In this document: piece after piece, positions 17,315 through 26,368 of the stretch
How positions within the stretch are numbered: position 1 is the first letter of the stretch
How the letters are laid out: every line of letters begins with the position of its first letter
DNA from: Methanobacterium petrolearium
GTDB taxonomy: Archaea > Methanobacteriota > Methanobacteria > Methanobacteriales > Methanobacteriaceae
Direction: 5' to 3'
Length of the DNA stretch: 64,000 bases
Assembly: GCF_017873625.1 (NCBI RefSeq)
Contig: NZ_JAGGKL010000003.1
Coordinates: 62,001-126,000, forward strand
Notes under the pieces: generated by a model
Database searches by the model: none
Seen by the model: only the letters and a program-made list of their open reading frames with translations
What the model was told of the DNA's origin: nothing
Made by a program: the position numbers and the translations under genes

Positions 17315-19618
17315 ATGACTGATACTAGCATACTTCTTGCAATGGATGATTTTTCCCAGGCCAGTAAAATCAAAGAAATCCTATCTTCAGCGAATTTTAA
17401 CACGATTTCTGTTTCTGAATTCGAAAAAAAAAATTGTTTATATCCTAAAGTTTATAATACCCATAATACTGAATTTAATTTTAACTATACTAACATTAAT
17501 ACTGTTGATCTTGTTTTAATGGATAAGTCATTCACAAAAAACCATTCGCTCCTGAATCAATTAAAAGAATTGCATAGGGAAACTTACATTCCCATTATTT
17601 ATATTACTTCTAATTCAGATGAAACTCCTATTGGTAGTTTTGATTCTAATGTAATATACCTCAAGAAACCTTTTGAATCTCGAGAGCTTTTATTAACCCT
17701 GGAACTGGTTTCTATCAAGTACAAGATGGAAAATGCTCTTTATGAAAGCGAAGACAGGTATCGTCTACTAATTGAGAATGCTGATGATCCCATTGCCATC
17801 ATCAACTACAATGGCGAGTTTATTATGGTAAATCCTAGTGCTGCCCGATTTTTTGGATGCAAAACAGAAAATTTCCAGGGAAAAACCATGTGGGATGTTT
17901 TCCCCAAAGAACACGCAGATTCCCAGATAGAAGACATAAGAAATGTTCTTGATAACAATGAAGGGCAGGTTTTTGAGGGGAAAACAATCATCAGAGGTAA
18001 AGAACATTATTTCCGTACAAATATCCAGCCCATGCCCATAAAAAATGGTGGAATGAAAATGGTGCAGCTTATTGCCCATGATGTAACCCCCTTAAAACAG
18101 ACAGGAGAAGCCCTCCAAAAAAGTGAAGAAAAATTCCAAGAGGTTTTCAACAATGCCAATGATGGTGTCTCCCTACATAGCATTGAGGATGATGGTTTGC
18201 CTGGCAGATTTTATGAAGTGAATGATGTGGTGTGCAATAGGTTAGGTTACACCAGGGAAGAACTATTGGAAATGGGCCCTAAAGATGTTATAACTCAAGA
18301 AACATGGCAAAAAATGCCTAAATTAATGGAAAAACTAAATTCCAAGGGTAAAATAATTTTCGAAGCTGTACAGATCAGCAAGGACGGGAATGAGATAATA
18401 ACCGAGATCACCAATCACCTTTTCAATTTTCAAGGGCAAAACATGATTACATCCATATCCAGGGATATTTCTGAGCGTAAAAAAGCTCAAACCAGGTTGT
18501 TACGTATTTTAGCAGGAATTGAATCTACAGAAGATGCCATAGGAATATTAAAACCCGATGGTTGTCATTTTTATCATAACCACTCTTTTAATGAACTATT
18601 TGGGTACTCAGTGGAGGAACTTAATGTACCATTAGGTCCGGTTAAGCTCTTCGTGGACAAGGATCTGGGAAATCATATTTTTCAGATAATAATGGATGGG
18701 GGAAGTTGGGACGGAGAATTGGAGATGATTAGTAAGTCTGGAAGAGTTTTTCCCGCTTTTATTAGAGCTAATGCTATTAAAAACAATGATGATCAGGTTA
18801 TTGGTTTAATTGGGGTTTTGAATGATATCACAGAAAGAAAAAGAGTTGAATATGCTCTAAAAACTAGTGAAGAAAAGTTCAGGAACCTGGCTGAAACTGC
18901 AGTAGATGCCATTATAATCATTGACACCGATGAAAAGGTTGTATTTTGTAATCGTAGCCTGGAAAGAATCTTTGAGTATAGTGAAGAGGAAATATTGGGA
19001 GAATATTTTGATACTCTGATTCCTAAAAGCCATGTTGAAGATTTTCAATTGAAATTAGATTATCATCATCAGCATGATTCCGAGTCAGGAAATGTATTTG
19101 ATTCCTTTGGTATGCGTAAAGATGGAAGTGAGTTTCCACTGGAGATGTCCTTAAACACATGGGAAACCGAGGGTGAAATATACACTACCTTCATTATTCG
19201 TGATATTACCCAAAGAAAATTAAATGAATTTAAAATGAAGATGCGAGAGGAAATATTCCAGTTAATGTCTGAGAACATCGATGAAGTTTTCTGGCTTATC
19301 GACCCTCTTACTGGGCAAATTCTCTACATGAGTCCATCATATCAGAAAATATGGGGTGATAGTATTGAAAATCTATATCAAAATCCCAGATCATGGATTG
19401 AGTCCATACACCCCCAAGATAAGGATGAATTCATTTCGTATATATTTGGAAAAAACGGAAGTTCACAGCACCGAGAGGGAATAGAATGTAGAGTTATTCG
19501 TCAGAATAACGATCAAATATTGATAAGGGTCAGAGCATTCCCTGTAATAAATCAGAATAAAGAGATATACCGCAGAATTGGCATAGCAACTGATATTACC
19601 GGTACAAAAAATATATAA
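17315..19618 (+). CDS. Multi-PAS sensory protein with receiver-like N-terminus and no kinase domain
   Basis: About 767 residues from ATG 17315 (TTG 17297 and ATG 17303 are upstream alternatives; GGGG lies 7 bases before 17315). Residues 1-125 look like a receiver domain (LVLMDKSF at the phosphoacceptor strand, PIIYITSN, YLKKPFESRELL). At least five PAS domains follow, several ending in DIT-x-x-K/R (HDVTPLKQT, RDISERKKA, NDITERKRV, RDITQRKLN, ATDITGTKN). No histidine-kinase or ATPase domain follows: the protein stops after the last PAS. It must act through partners or as a signal-binding module. It stands alone between long spacers. Confidence 0.85.
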   Translation: MTDTSILLAMDDFSQASKIKEILSSANFNTISVSEFEKKNCLYPKVYNTHNTEFNFNYTNINTVDLVLMDKSFTKNHSLLNQLKELHRETYIPIIYITSNSDETPIGSFDSNVIYLKKPFESRELLLTLELVSIKYKMENALYESEDRYRLLIENADDPIAIINYNGEFIMVNPSAARFFGCKTENFQGKTMWDVFPKEHADSQIEDIRNVLDNNEGQVFEGKTIIRGKEHYFRTNIQPMPIKNGGMKMVQLIAHDVTPLKQTGEALQKSEEKFQEVFNNANDGVSLHSIEDDGLPGRFYEVNDVVCNRLGYTREELLEMGPKDVITQETWQKMPKLMEKLNSKGKIIFEAVQISKDGNEIITEITNHLFNFQGQNMITSISRDISERKKAQTRLLRILAGIESTEDAIGILKPDGCHFYHNHSFNELFGYSVEELNVPLGPVKLFVDKDLGNHIFQIIMDGGSWDGELEMISKSGRVFPAFIRANAIKNNDDQVIGLIGVLNDITERKRVEYALKTSEEKFRNLAETAVDAIIIIDTDEKVVFCNRSLERIFEYSEEEILGEYFDTLIPKSHVEDFQLKLDYHHQHDSESGNVFDSFGMRKDGSEFPLEMSLNTWETEGEIYTTFIIRDITQRKLNEFKMKMREEIFQLMSENIDEVFWLIDPLTGQILYMSPSYQKIWGDSIENLYQNPRSWIESIHPQDKDEFISYIFGKNGSSQHREGIECRVIRQNNDQILIRVRAFPVINQNKEIYRRIGIATDITGTKNI

Positions 19619-20181
19619 AATAAATAAGAAAAAACAATAACTTGATGAGTTTTGTTACAATTAACTATCTTAGATTACCACATCGTTACATTCACACTGA
19701 TTTAACTTTTTTTTTAATTATAGTAACCAGTATCCATCATCTCTACAATCATATGAGAAATTTATAATGCTTTTTGTGAAATTTATCACAATATGCAGTT
19801 TAAAAATATAATTGTTTGTGAATCAATTTAATAATTAGAGGTAACTATTCAGTTTCATAGACAACATTGCTCTGGACTTATACTGTGTTTCAAGCCATAT
19901 CTTTAATTAATAACTGGATTTTTACCTTCACCGCCGAAATAACAAACCCCTGTCCTGATTAGGGATAATCCGCCGCCATTCCTCTTCAGGACACTCCTTA
20001 TTTTAAGATTTCTCATTATTGAGTTTGTTTAATCTGGGATGATATTGGATTGCCTAAATTTTAAAATATCCAAATGATCTACTGTCTAAAATAATAATAC
20101 AAATCTATTTTAATTAAAAATTACTCAGATTTTTTTAGATATAATTTTATTTAATTAAGATTAAAACATACATAAAAAAAA
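19619..20181. other. 563-bp spacer with one GC-rich structured island
   Basis: Mostly A/T sequence with no gene. The section 19925-20000 is clearly richer in G+C and carries an 8-bp inverted repeat; it is listed separately as a possible RNA. Confidence 0.5.
19925..20000 (+). ncRNA. Possible structured RNA (GC island with stem)
   Basis: TGTCCTGA (19951-19958) pairs exactly with TCAGGACA (19986-19993). Within the loop GGAT and ATCC (19962-19970) can form a smaller hairpin and CGCCGCC is unpaired. GC-rich, foldable islands in AT-rich spacers often mark archaeal RNAs. No clear TATA box or T-run fixes the strand, so the plus strand is arbitrary. Confidence 0.25.
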
Positions 20182-20568
20182 GTGATAACTATGATGTTTC
20201 CCGATGATAATCAGGAAATAGCAGACTTTGGTTTAATCTGCCCGGAATGTGGCACTGCAAATCCTGATAACACAGAATATTGCATATTCTGCGATAAAAA
20301 TTTATCTGAAATCGTGTTATTTTTAGAAGATGATTCATTTGATTTAGAGATAACTAAAAACTGCTTAATAGAATACCGTAAAACATTCTGGGGTGACAGT
20401 AGAACTGGTAAGGTAATAAAATATCCTCTGAAGGAAATTAGCAATATTGAATTCGGATCACCCATCACCCGTTTAAAATTTGATTTTAATGGTAAAAGGC
20501 AGGTATTGCCCCTTAGGGAAGAGAATATGGAAAGTTTAAAAGCTCTACTTTCTAAAATCATAGATTGA
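20182..20568 (+). CDS. Zinc-ribbon protein with PH/GRAM-like domain
   Basis: The 128-residue protein starts with a four-Cys zinc ribbon (CPECGTANPDNTEYCIFC, about 16-33). A beta-rich domain with one C-terminal helix follows (about 40-128: EITKNCLIEYRKTFWG, IKYPLKEISNIEFG, then ESLKALLSKI), as in PH or GRAM-like folds. There is no membrane segment. It may be a small adaptor; the function is unknown. Start possibilities are TTG/ATG near 20182-20191. The stretch ATAACTATG has no strong ribosome-binding site, so the exact start is uncertain by a few residues. Confidence 0.7.
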   Translation: MITMMFPDDNQEIADFGLICPECGTANPDNTEYCIFCDKNLSEIVLFLEDDSFDLEITKNCLIEYRKTFWGDSRTGKVIKYPLKEISNIEFGSPITRLKFDFNGKRQVLPLREENMESLKALLSKIID

Positions 20569-20738
20569 CATATTGTCTATGAAAAAGGGCGTGTTATATC
20601 TATTATAGATAATATTTATTAAAAGACAGTGCAATGTTAAAAAACAAGGGAAAATAATATTATGCTTAATAAATTAAAGTCGCATGGGCTTTCATTAATG
20701 ATAATAGACGTAATTATTTTAAAATTGGGGTTTTTTAG

Positions 20739-21566
20739 ATGAATAAAAAAATATTAATTTTAGCGTTAATTGGAATCTTTATTTTAGTGGTGGCCAGTTT
20801 CTCATTTTTACTTTTTACCTCTGAAACAAATTCCCGTGAAAGAATTAATATATTATTATTAGGCGCAGATGCTCGTACACCTCAAACACACGGATTTACC
20901 GATTCTATTGAGATTCTATCCATTGACAAAAACACTAAAGAAGTTTCCCTTCTTTCTATACCACGTGATACCCGGGTACAAATTGTGGGAAATGGTGTAA
21001 ATAAAATTAACCATGCATATGCCTATGGAGATGTGAATACCACCATAAAGACTGTGGAGAATTTTTTGGATGTGAAGATTGATTATTACATACTGGTTGA
21101 CTTTACTGATTTTAAAAAAATGGTGGATACCCTGGGTGGTATCACTATGAATGTAGAACCACATGTCTCTGCTGCAAGACCTGAATTACATGGAAAAACT
21201 GGAGAAAGTAGATTAACTGGTGCAGAAGCTTTAATTTATCTTCGTTTTAGGTCCGATAATGCTTCTGAGGGTGGACGAATGAAAAGACACCAGCAAGCAA
21301 TAAAAGCTATTATCAATGAAGCATTAAAACCTTCTAACATACTGGAAGCTCCTACCATTTTTAATATGCTAAGAGAAAATGTGAAAACTGATATTCCTCC
21401 ACTGGAAACAACGGTAATTGAGAAATTAATTACAGGTTTTGACATTGATAATGCTACAACCGGAGTTGTTACCGGAGAGTACACCCATATTAATGGAATA
21501 AATTATATGATTCCTGATATGAATAAGACTGAAGAAACAGTTATTAAATTGGGGCTAAGAAATTAA
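20739..21566 (+). CDS. LytR-CpsA-Psr (LCP) family protein
   Basis: The 275-residue protein has an N-terminal membrane anchor (about 4-27) and an extracytoplasmic LCP domain. Signature motifs are INILLLGADARTP (about 36-48, with D44 and R46), GFTDSIEILSID (D55), SLLSIPRDTRV (R76, D77 and R79), NKINHAYAYG (about 88-97), DTLGGI and GGRMKRHQQAI. These residues bind polyprenyl-phosphate in bacterial members, which transfer glycopolymers onto peptidoglycan. Methanobacteriales have pseudomurein, so a similar ligation of wall polymers outside the cell is plausible but inferred. ATG follows GGGGTTTTTTAG. It seems to be a single gene. Confidence 0.9.
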   Translation: MNKKILILALIGIFILVVASFSFLLFTSETNSRERINILLLGADARTPQTHGFTDSIEILSIDKNTKEVSLLSIPRDTRVQIVGNGVNKINHAYAYGDVNTTIKTVENFLDVKIDYYILVDFTDFKKMVDTLGGITMNVEPHVSAARPELHGKTGESRLTGAEALIYLRFRSDNASEGGRMKRHQQAIKAIINEALKPSNILEAPTIFNMLRENVKTDIPPLETTVIEKLITGFDIDNATTGVVTGEYTHINGINYMIPDMNKTEETVIKLGLRN

Positions 21567-21709
21567 TCCCATTGAAATGTACTTAAATACTAAAATAAAA
21601 TTTCAATACATCAAATGAATGCAAAAGATTGATTAGATCTTTTCATGGGGACATATCAATGAGAGAAAAAAATATTTTTTTTTCCAAAACCAGAATCATA
21701 ACCACAAAC

Positions 21710-21718
21710 TTTATATAG
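21710..21718 (+). promoter_or_regulatory. Archaeal TATA box for the 21.74-kb RNA candidate
   Basis: TTTATATAG lies about 25 bases before the first hairpin of the structured region, the usual archaeal TATA-to-start distance. It is followed by no gene on the plus strand, so it probably drives an RNA. Confidence 0.55.
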
Positions 21719-21737
21719 GATTATAATACTAATAATC

Positions 21738-21940
21738 ATTTGTGTGTGGACACTACACATCTAAACTTTCCAAGTAGAATCTTGGAACTAGATAACCCCA
21801 AAATGAGTCTATCACACATCAAACCCCTCTAGGTTTCAACCAGGATTTAACTCTATTTTTCGGTTGGAACTATACATGCTTCCAGAGAATTGAAGCCATT
21901 TTTTCCCCCTACAAACCCCCTTCTCTCTCTGGAAGCTGTA
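21738..21940 (+). ncRNA. Candidate structured non-coding RNA, about 200 nt
   Basis: Four consecutive stems can be read directly. TGTGT/ACACA pairs at 21741-21745 and 21755-21759. TTCCAAG/CTTGGAA pairs at 21768-21774 and 21781-21787. GTTTCAACC/GGTTGGAAC (one G-U) pairs at 21833-21841 and 21862-21870. GCTTCCAGAGA/TCTCTGGAAGC pairs at 21878-21888 and 21926-21936. A TATA box lies 25 bases upstream. No known family (7S RNA, RNase P RNA, C/D box) is recognised from its motifs. There is no long T-run at the end, only TTTT near 21947. Confidence 0.5.
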
Positions 21941-21978
21941 TTAATATTTTCTGAATTAATCATATTATTTGGTGTGAT

Positions 21979-22620
21979 TCATCTCCTTTTCTCATTTTCA
22001 ACCTTTAATTTTAATTCAAAAATTAACGCCCATGCCTCCTCAACCTGGGGAGAAAAATTAGAGGATGACAGTTCAATAAACTTTTCTAAAGATTTGATTG
22101 CTCCTTCATAATCACCAAGGAAATTCTGAGCAGATCCTTTACCAGCCCAAGCTTGAGCATAATTCGGATTTAGATGAATAGCATGGTTAAAAGACTCTAA
22201 AGCTTCACCATATTTTCCTAAACTGAATAAAGCAGTCCCATGATTGTTCCAAACCTCATCATTATCTTTTTTAAGTTCAAGGGAATGATCAAAAGCTTTT
22301 ATGGCCTCTTCGAATCGTTTTTGGGCTGCGTACAGCACTCCCAGATTAGACCAGGCCTGTGAGTTATCTGGTTCAAGATCAAGGGCCACTTCAAATGATT
22401 CAAGAGCTTCATCTTGAAGTCCCACACGAAACAAAGCCACACCACGATTATCCCATATTTTACTATTGTGTGGGTCAAGTTCCAGAGCTTCATCAAAATA
22501 CAAAACAGCAGTCTTATATTTTCCTTCCTGAATGAATTTAATCCCTGTTTTAAATGAATGAATCATTTTTTCCTTTTTTTCATCTTGTTCCTGTTCATTT
22601 CTGGAATTTTCAATATCCAA
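21979..22620 (-). CDS. TPR-repeat protein
   Basis: The 213-residue protein has about four and a half consecutive tetratricopeptide repeats from residue 25 to 185 (AVLYFDEALELDPHNSKIWD, ALESFEVALDLEPDNSQAWS, AIKAFDHSLELKKDNDEVWN, ALESFNHAIHLNPNYAQAWA). A charged N-terminal stretch precedes them and a helix (ALIFELKLKVENEKRR) ends the protein. There is no signal peptide. It is a protein-interaction scaffold of the kind abundant in methanogens. The partner is not indicated by the neighbours. Confidence 0.85.
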   Translation of the reverse strand: MDIENSRNEQEQDEKKEKMIHSFKTGIKFIQEGKYKTAVLYFDEALELDPHNSKIWDNRGVALFRVGLQDEALESFEVALDLEPDNSQAWSNLGVLYAAQKRFEEAIKAFDHSLELKKDNDEVWNNHGTALFSLGKYGEALESFNHAIHLNPNYAQAWAGKGSAQNFLGDYEGAIKSLEKFIELSSSNFSPQVEEAWALIFELKLKVENEKRR

Positions 22621-23013
22621 CTATTTCACCTGAATAGTTTATAACAATCAATGTGATTATTAATTATTGTTAAACAATAGTCTTAAAATTATATTGAGTA
22701 TTTTAATTTAATCCTAAAGTTATATTGAATAATTAATAATTGATCTTAAAGTTAGAGTAAAATTCGCATTTTTAACCACCGCCTAGTACTGTCCATACTA
22801 ACCATCGGCGTGGTAACATTTGGATGATCCTTTGTCGGCGTTTACAACGGAAAGAAAATCTAGCCCCTCTTTGAAGGTAAAATAATTATTAGGTGGATTA
22901 ATATTAATTATGAATTGGGTTTATTAATTATGAATTGGGTTTAAAATGTTTCTGACACATTTAATTTGATCTGGTTAAATAAATTAAATTATGATAATCC
23001 CTGGAAGATTAAA
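22621..23013. other. 393-bp spacer with a GC-rich island and a 20-bp tandem repeat
   Basis: At 22776-22880 the composition changes to GC-rich. ACCACCGCC (about 22775-22783) can pair with GGCGTGGT (22807-22814) with one bulge, and CGGCGT occurs twice, suggesting a structured leader or RNA. A 20-bp unit (starting ATTAATTATGAATTGGG) is then repeated exactly at 22903-22922 and 22923-22942, ahead of the ATPase gene. Confidence 0.45.
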
Positions 23014-24766
23014 ATGGAAGATAAAGAAAAACTATTTAAATCTTTAAACAGGATTAATGGACGCGGATACAAGGCTTATCTTGATTTGAAAGGTAGTTAT
23101 GATTTTGGATTCTTCACACTTTTCATTGACCATGTGCAGAGGGATCCCTTTGCCAGTCCCTCACTTTTCCGTGTGGAAGTCCCTGAAATTTCATTCCCTC
23201 ACCATTTATATGAGAACATTGAAAGGAAGGTCGCGCTGGAAGATTATATCTCCAGGGCATTCCAGGGTGGTATTAGAAGGCATTCTGGTTACCGGACTGG
23301 TAGTGGAAAAAGTGGGATAATTCAGATTGATAGTGGCAGTCAAGAAATTCTCCAGCGTAGCTGTGTGAACATTGATAATAATTCACTTGAAATACGCTTT
23401 CAGGTTGGGTTACCAGCAAAAGGTAGGCGAATACTGGGTAAAGAAGCCCAGAAGATTATCTTGAAAGTTATACCTGAAATAGTGTCTTCCTGTTTATATG
23501 AAAATTTGGATTATGATATGATACTTCGGCATGTTAACGGCTTTGAAGATGCAGAATATATTAGAAATCAACTTAAAGAGGAGAAACTGGTTACTTTCAT
23601 TGCTGATGGTTCCATTCTCCCTAGGATAAGTGGAGTTTCCGATAAACCACTCCTCAATGCTGTTGAACTCAGATCTCCCTCATCATTACAAATATCTTTA
23701 GAAACCCTCCACCAGGATACTGTAACCGGGATGGGACTTGATGAAGGTGTTAATCTTATTGTAGGTGGTGGGTATCATGGTAAATCCACCCTGCTTAGGG
23801 CAGTTGAACTGGGTGTTTACAATCACATCTTTTGGAGATGGGCGGGAGATGGTGATTACCAGGGAAGATGCAGTTAAGATACGGGCAGAGGATGGTAGGC
23901 CCATTGAAAAAGTGGATATAAGCAGTTTCATCCATGACCCTCCTGGTGTAGAGGATACTAGCTGTTTTTCAACACAAAATGCTTCAGGTTCCACTTCACA
24001 GGCATCTAATATCATCGAAGCCGTGGAGGCAGGGTCTAAACTTCTCTTATTTGATGAAGACACATCAGCAAGCAATTTCATGATAAGGGATGAAAGAATG
24101 CAACGACTTGTTCCCAAAGATAAAGAACCAATAACTCCATTCATTGACCGTGTTCAGGAACTTTACGAAGATCAAGGAGTTTCTACCATCTTAGTGATGG
24201 GAGGTTCTGGTGATTACTTCCAATTTGCTGATACTGTTATATTGATGGAAAATTACTTGCCTTACAATGTTACTGAAGATGCCAGGAAGGTTGCCAATGA
24301 AATGCCACTTAACAGGATAACAGAATCACCAGCTAAGTTCAGTTTCAAACCCCGAATAGTCCGTGGTGAATCTATTAAACCATTTAAAGGCAGGAGATTG
24401 AAACTTGACAGCCGTGGAGCTTCAACATTGCTGGTGGGTAAAGATACTGTTGATCTTTCACAGGTGGAACAATTAATTGATTCCAGTCAGACCCGAGCTA
24501 TCAGCTACATTTTTTACCATTGTTCCAATAATTTCAGGGAATTTCCACAAAAAAGAAATTCTCCCGGAAAAAAAGTGTCTAACCCTTCTCAAATCACCAT
24601 GAAAGATGTTCTGGACTTGGTGGATAATGTGATTTGCAAGGAAGGTCTTGATGTTCTGGCAGTTCCTGGTAGGAAAAATCCACCTAATCTTGCCAGACCA
24701 CGAAGATTTGAGATTGCAGCGGCCATTAACAGGCTCAGGACAATCGTTGTTGACGATTGTGAGTAG
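23014..24766 (+). pseudogene. ABC-class predicted ATPase, interrupted by a +1 frameshift
   Basis: Two overlapping frames together encode one member of the predicted 'ATPase of the ABC class' family. The first half runs to the TAA at 23875-23877 and carries the Walker A-like GGGYHGKST. The correct sequence then continues in the next frame (GDGREMVITREDAVKIRAEDG, SSFSTEDASGS-like CFSTQNASGSTSQASNI, LLLFDEDTSASNFMIRDERM). Removing one T from the run at 23830-23833 joins them as GVYNHIFGDGRE. So one base is inserted, by true mutation, programmed shift or sequence error. ATG 23014 is the likely start; TTG 22966 is further upstream. The function of the family is not established. Confidence 0.85.
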
Positions 24767-25021
24767 TGAAGCATATTATGGGTTGTAAAAATTGATGTAA
24801 GCCAAATAATGAATTCAAAAATTATTCGAGTAAAGTATGATTAAGTAACCAAATTAACTATTTTTTTACTCTATTTTGAAGAAATTTTACTTTGTATTGG
24901 TATTACATCAAAATATTTAAATTAAGTAACAACCTACACAGTATTTAGTGGTTTAGTTGTAATACTCGGGGTGGGATTTTTTTTGAAAATAAAAATAGAT
25001 ATATGAAGGAGGTAGTTTACA
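24767..25021. other. 255-bp AT-rich spacer
   Basis: No gene is seen. It ends with the strong ribosome-binding site GGAGGT (25008-25013) that precedes the DUF2085 reading frame. An 11-codon ATG frame (25003) overlaps this site and stops at 25038. Confidence 0.4.
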
Positions 25022-25378
25022 TTAAGTACGTCTCCTGATGAAACGGATTTTAAAATTTCTAGTTTAATCTGTCACAGAATCCCTGAAAGGACATTCAAAA
25101 TTAAAGGACATTGTTTTCCAGTTTGTTCAAGATGTACAGGGTTTTACATTGGTTCTTTTTTCTATTACATCATAGCTTATTTTGTTTATGTGGAATATAC
25201 AATCTTTTTAATTTTTTTGGCCATTTTAATGACTATGCCCTCATTATTAGATGGTTTCACCCAATTAATTGAGTTGAGGGAAAGTAACAATATATTAAGA
25301 TTATTAACCGGTTTAATAGGGGGTGTTGGACTAGCAATATTAATTAAAGCTCTTAAATGGATGATAATAATGTTTTGA
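25022..25378 (+). CDS. DUF2085-like membrane protein lacking a normal start codon
   Basis: The frame encodes about 118 residues: a conserved Cys segment (SSLICHRIPERTFKIKG, then CFPVCSRCTGFYIGSF) followed by three hydrophobic helices, the DUF2085 layout. The Cys motif clearly lies upstream of the only standard start (GTG 25190), so the gene must begin earlier. A perfect GGAGGT ends 8 bases before 25022, but the codon there is TTA. No ATG, GTG or TTG occurs between the upstream stop (25013) and the conserved segment. A TTG-to-TTA change, an indel or a sequencing error could explain this. Function unknown; possibly metal-dependent membrane protein. Confidence 0.6.
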   Translation, partial: LSTSPDETDFKISSLICHRIPERTFKIKGHCFPVCSRCTGFYIGSFFYYIIAYFVYVEYTIFLIFLAILMTMPSLLDGFTQLIELRESNNILRLLTGLIGGVGLAILIKALKWMIIMF

Positions 25379-25427
25379 AGATTTTTTAATTATAAGTTCA
25401 AGATAGAATAAAAAAAGAGGAGATTAA

Positions 25428-26024
25428 ATGACAAAAATTTGTCCTAAGTGTAACAAAGTAAATGCAGATTCATCACAATTCTGTGAAAACTGTGGTGAAG
25501 AATTATCAAACCCCGCCAAAAAACCAATTAAAAGCGGAGGATTCGGTGAGTGGTGGGGTAAACAAGGTTCCGGTGTTAAATCAGGTATAATAATAGCAGG
25601 AATTTGTTGTATAGGATTAATAGTAATAATTGGTCTGGTAGGAATGACCTCTCCTGATGCTTCAACAACAGATAACACAAGCACCGATACAAATACTGAT
25701 ACCAATAGCGATACAACAGATACAAATACTGATACAACAGCCACTGAAAACCCTACTGAAGTTACAATTAACCAATTATACGGGTCTAACATTAAAGAAG
25801 GAACACTTGTAAAGGTTACTGGAACTGTTCTACAATCAGATGGTTATAGTCTTAGGATGGAAAACACTGATGGTCAGGATATATTGGTTCAGGGATGGGA
25901 TTTAAGTGCATATGAAGATCAGAGTGTTACTGTAGTTGGAACATTTATAGGTCCGACTTCATATGAAACAACAATTGGTAGTTCAAGAACCGTGCCCACT
26001 ATAGACGATGCGGAAATAGCATAG
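25428..26024 (+). CDS. Zinc-ribbon, membrane-anchored protein with extracellular OB-like domain
   Basis: The 198-residue protein has an N-terminal zinc ribbon (CPKCNKVNADSSQFCENC), a membrane helix (about 52-72, IIIAGICCIGLIVIIGLVGM) and a low-complexity Asp/Thr linker of about 35 residues. A C-terminal beta domain of about 85 residues follows (GTLVKVTGTVLQSDGYSLRM, QSVTVVGTFIGPTSYETT) that looks like an OB-fold of the tRNA_anti-like type. ATG follows AGAGGAGATTAA at ideal spacing. The ribbon would be cytoplasmic and the OB part outside. The next gene has the same ribbon-plus-helix theme. Binding partners are unknown. Confidence 0.78.
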   Translation: MTKICPKCNKVNADSSQFCENCGEELSNPAKKPIKSGGFGEWWGKQGSGVKSGIIIAGICCIGLIVIIGLVGMTSPDASTTDNTSTDTNTDTNSDTTDTNTDTTATENPTEVTINQLYGSNIKEGTLVKVTGTVLQSDGYSLRMENTDGQDILVQGWDLSAYEDQSVTVVGTFIGPTSYETTIGSSRTVPTIDDAEIA

Positions 26025-26368
26025 ATAATAAAATAATCCCATTATTTTATTTTTTTTCTAGACTATGACTAGTTTTCGATGCATATAAATTCTTTTTCTT
26101 CATCAAAGTTTCAATGAATTTTTAAGTTTTATAAGAATTAAATTCATATTTTAGATATTATAAATTGTATTGGAATATACTAATCCGATTGATTATGATA
26201 AGAATTAACTATCTTTATTGAAAATTTATCTCCTATGAGTTTGAATTAAAAAGTATTATAATCAAAAAAGACGAAAAATTCTAATATTTAAATTATCAAA
26301 TAAAATAATGTAAAAGAGTTTGAATCTAATTCCAATAAAAAAAAGTCTAATATATAGGAGGTATTCTC
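26025..26368. other. 344-bp AT-rich spacer
   Basis: I see nothing coding. A short T-run after the OB-protein stop (TTATTTTATTTTTTTTC, about 26043-26059) may terminate transcription. A good ribosome-binding site (TAGGAGGT) precedes the next ATG. Confidence 0.5.

Larger units (their letters stand above)
21567..21978. other. 412-bp spacer holding a TATA box and a structured RNA candidate
   Basis: After the LCP stop there is A/T sequence, a TTTATATAG box, and then about 200 bp with four successive hairpins, described separately. No reading frame in it looks real. Confidence 0.55.

Noticed and set aside
21738..21940. Signal-recognition 7S RNA or RNase P RNA
   Set aside because: The region is too short for 7S RNA, and the conserved RNase P and SRP motifs are not found by eye.
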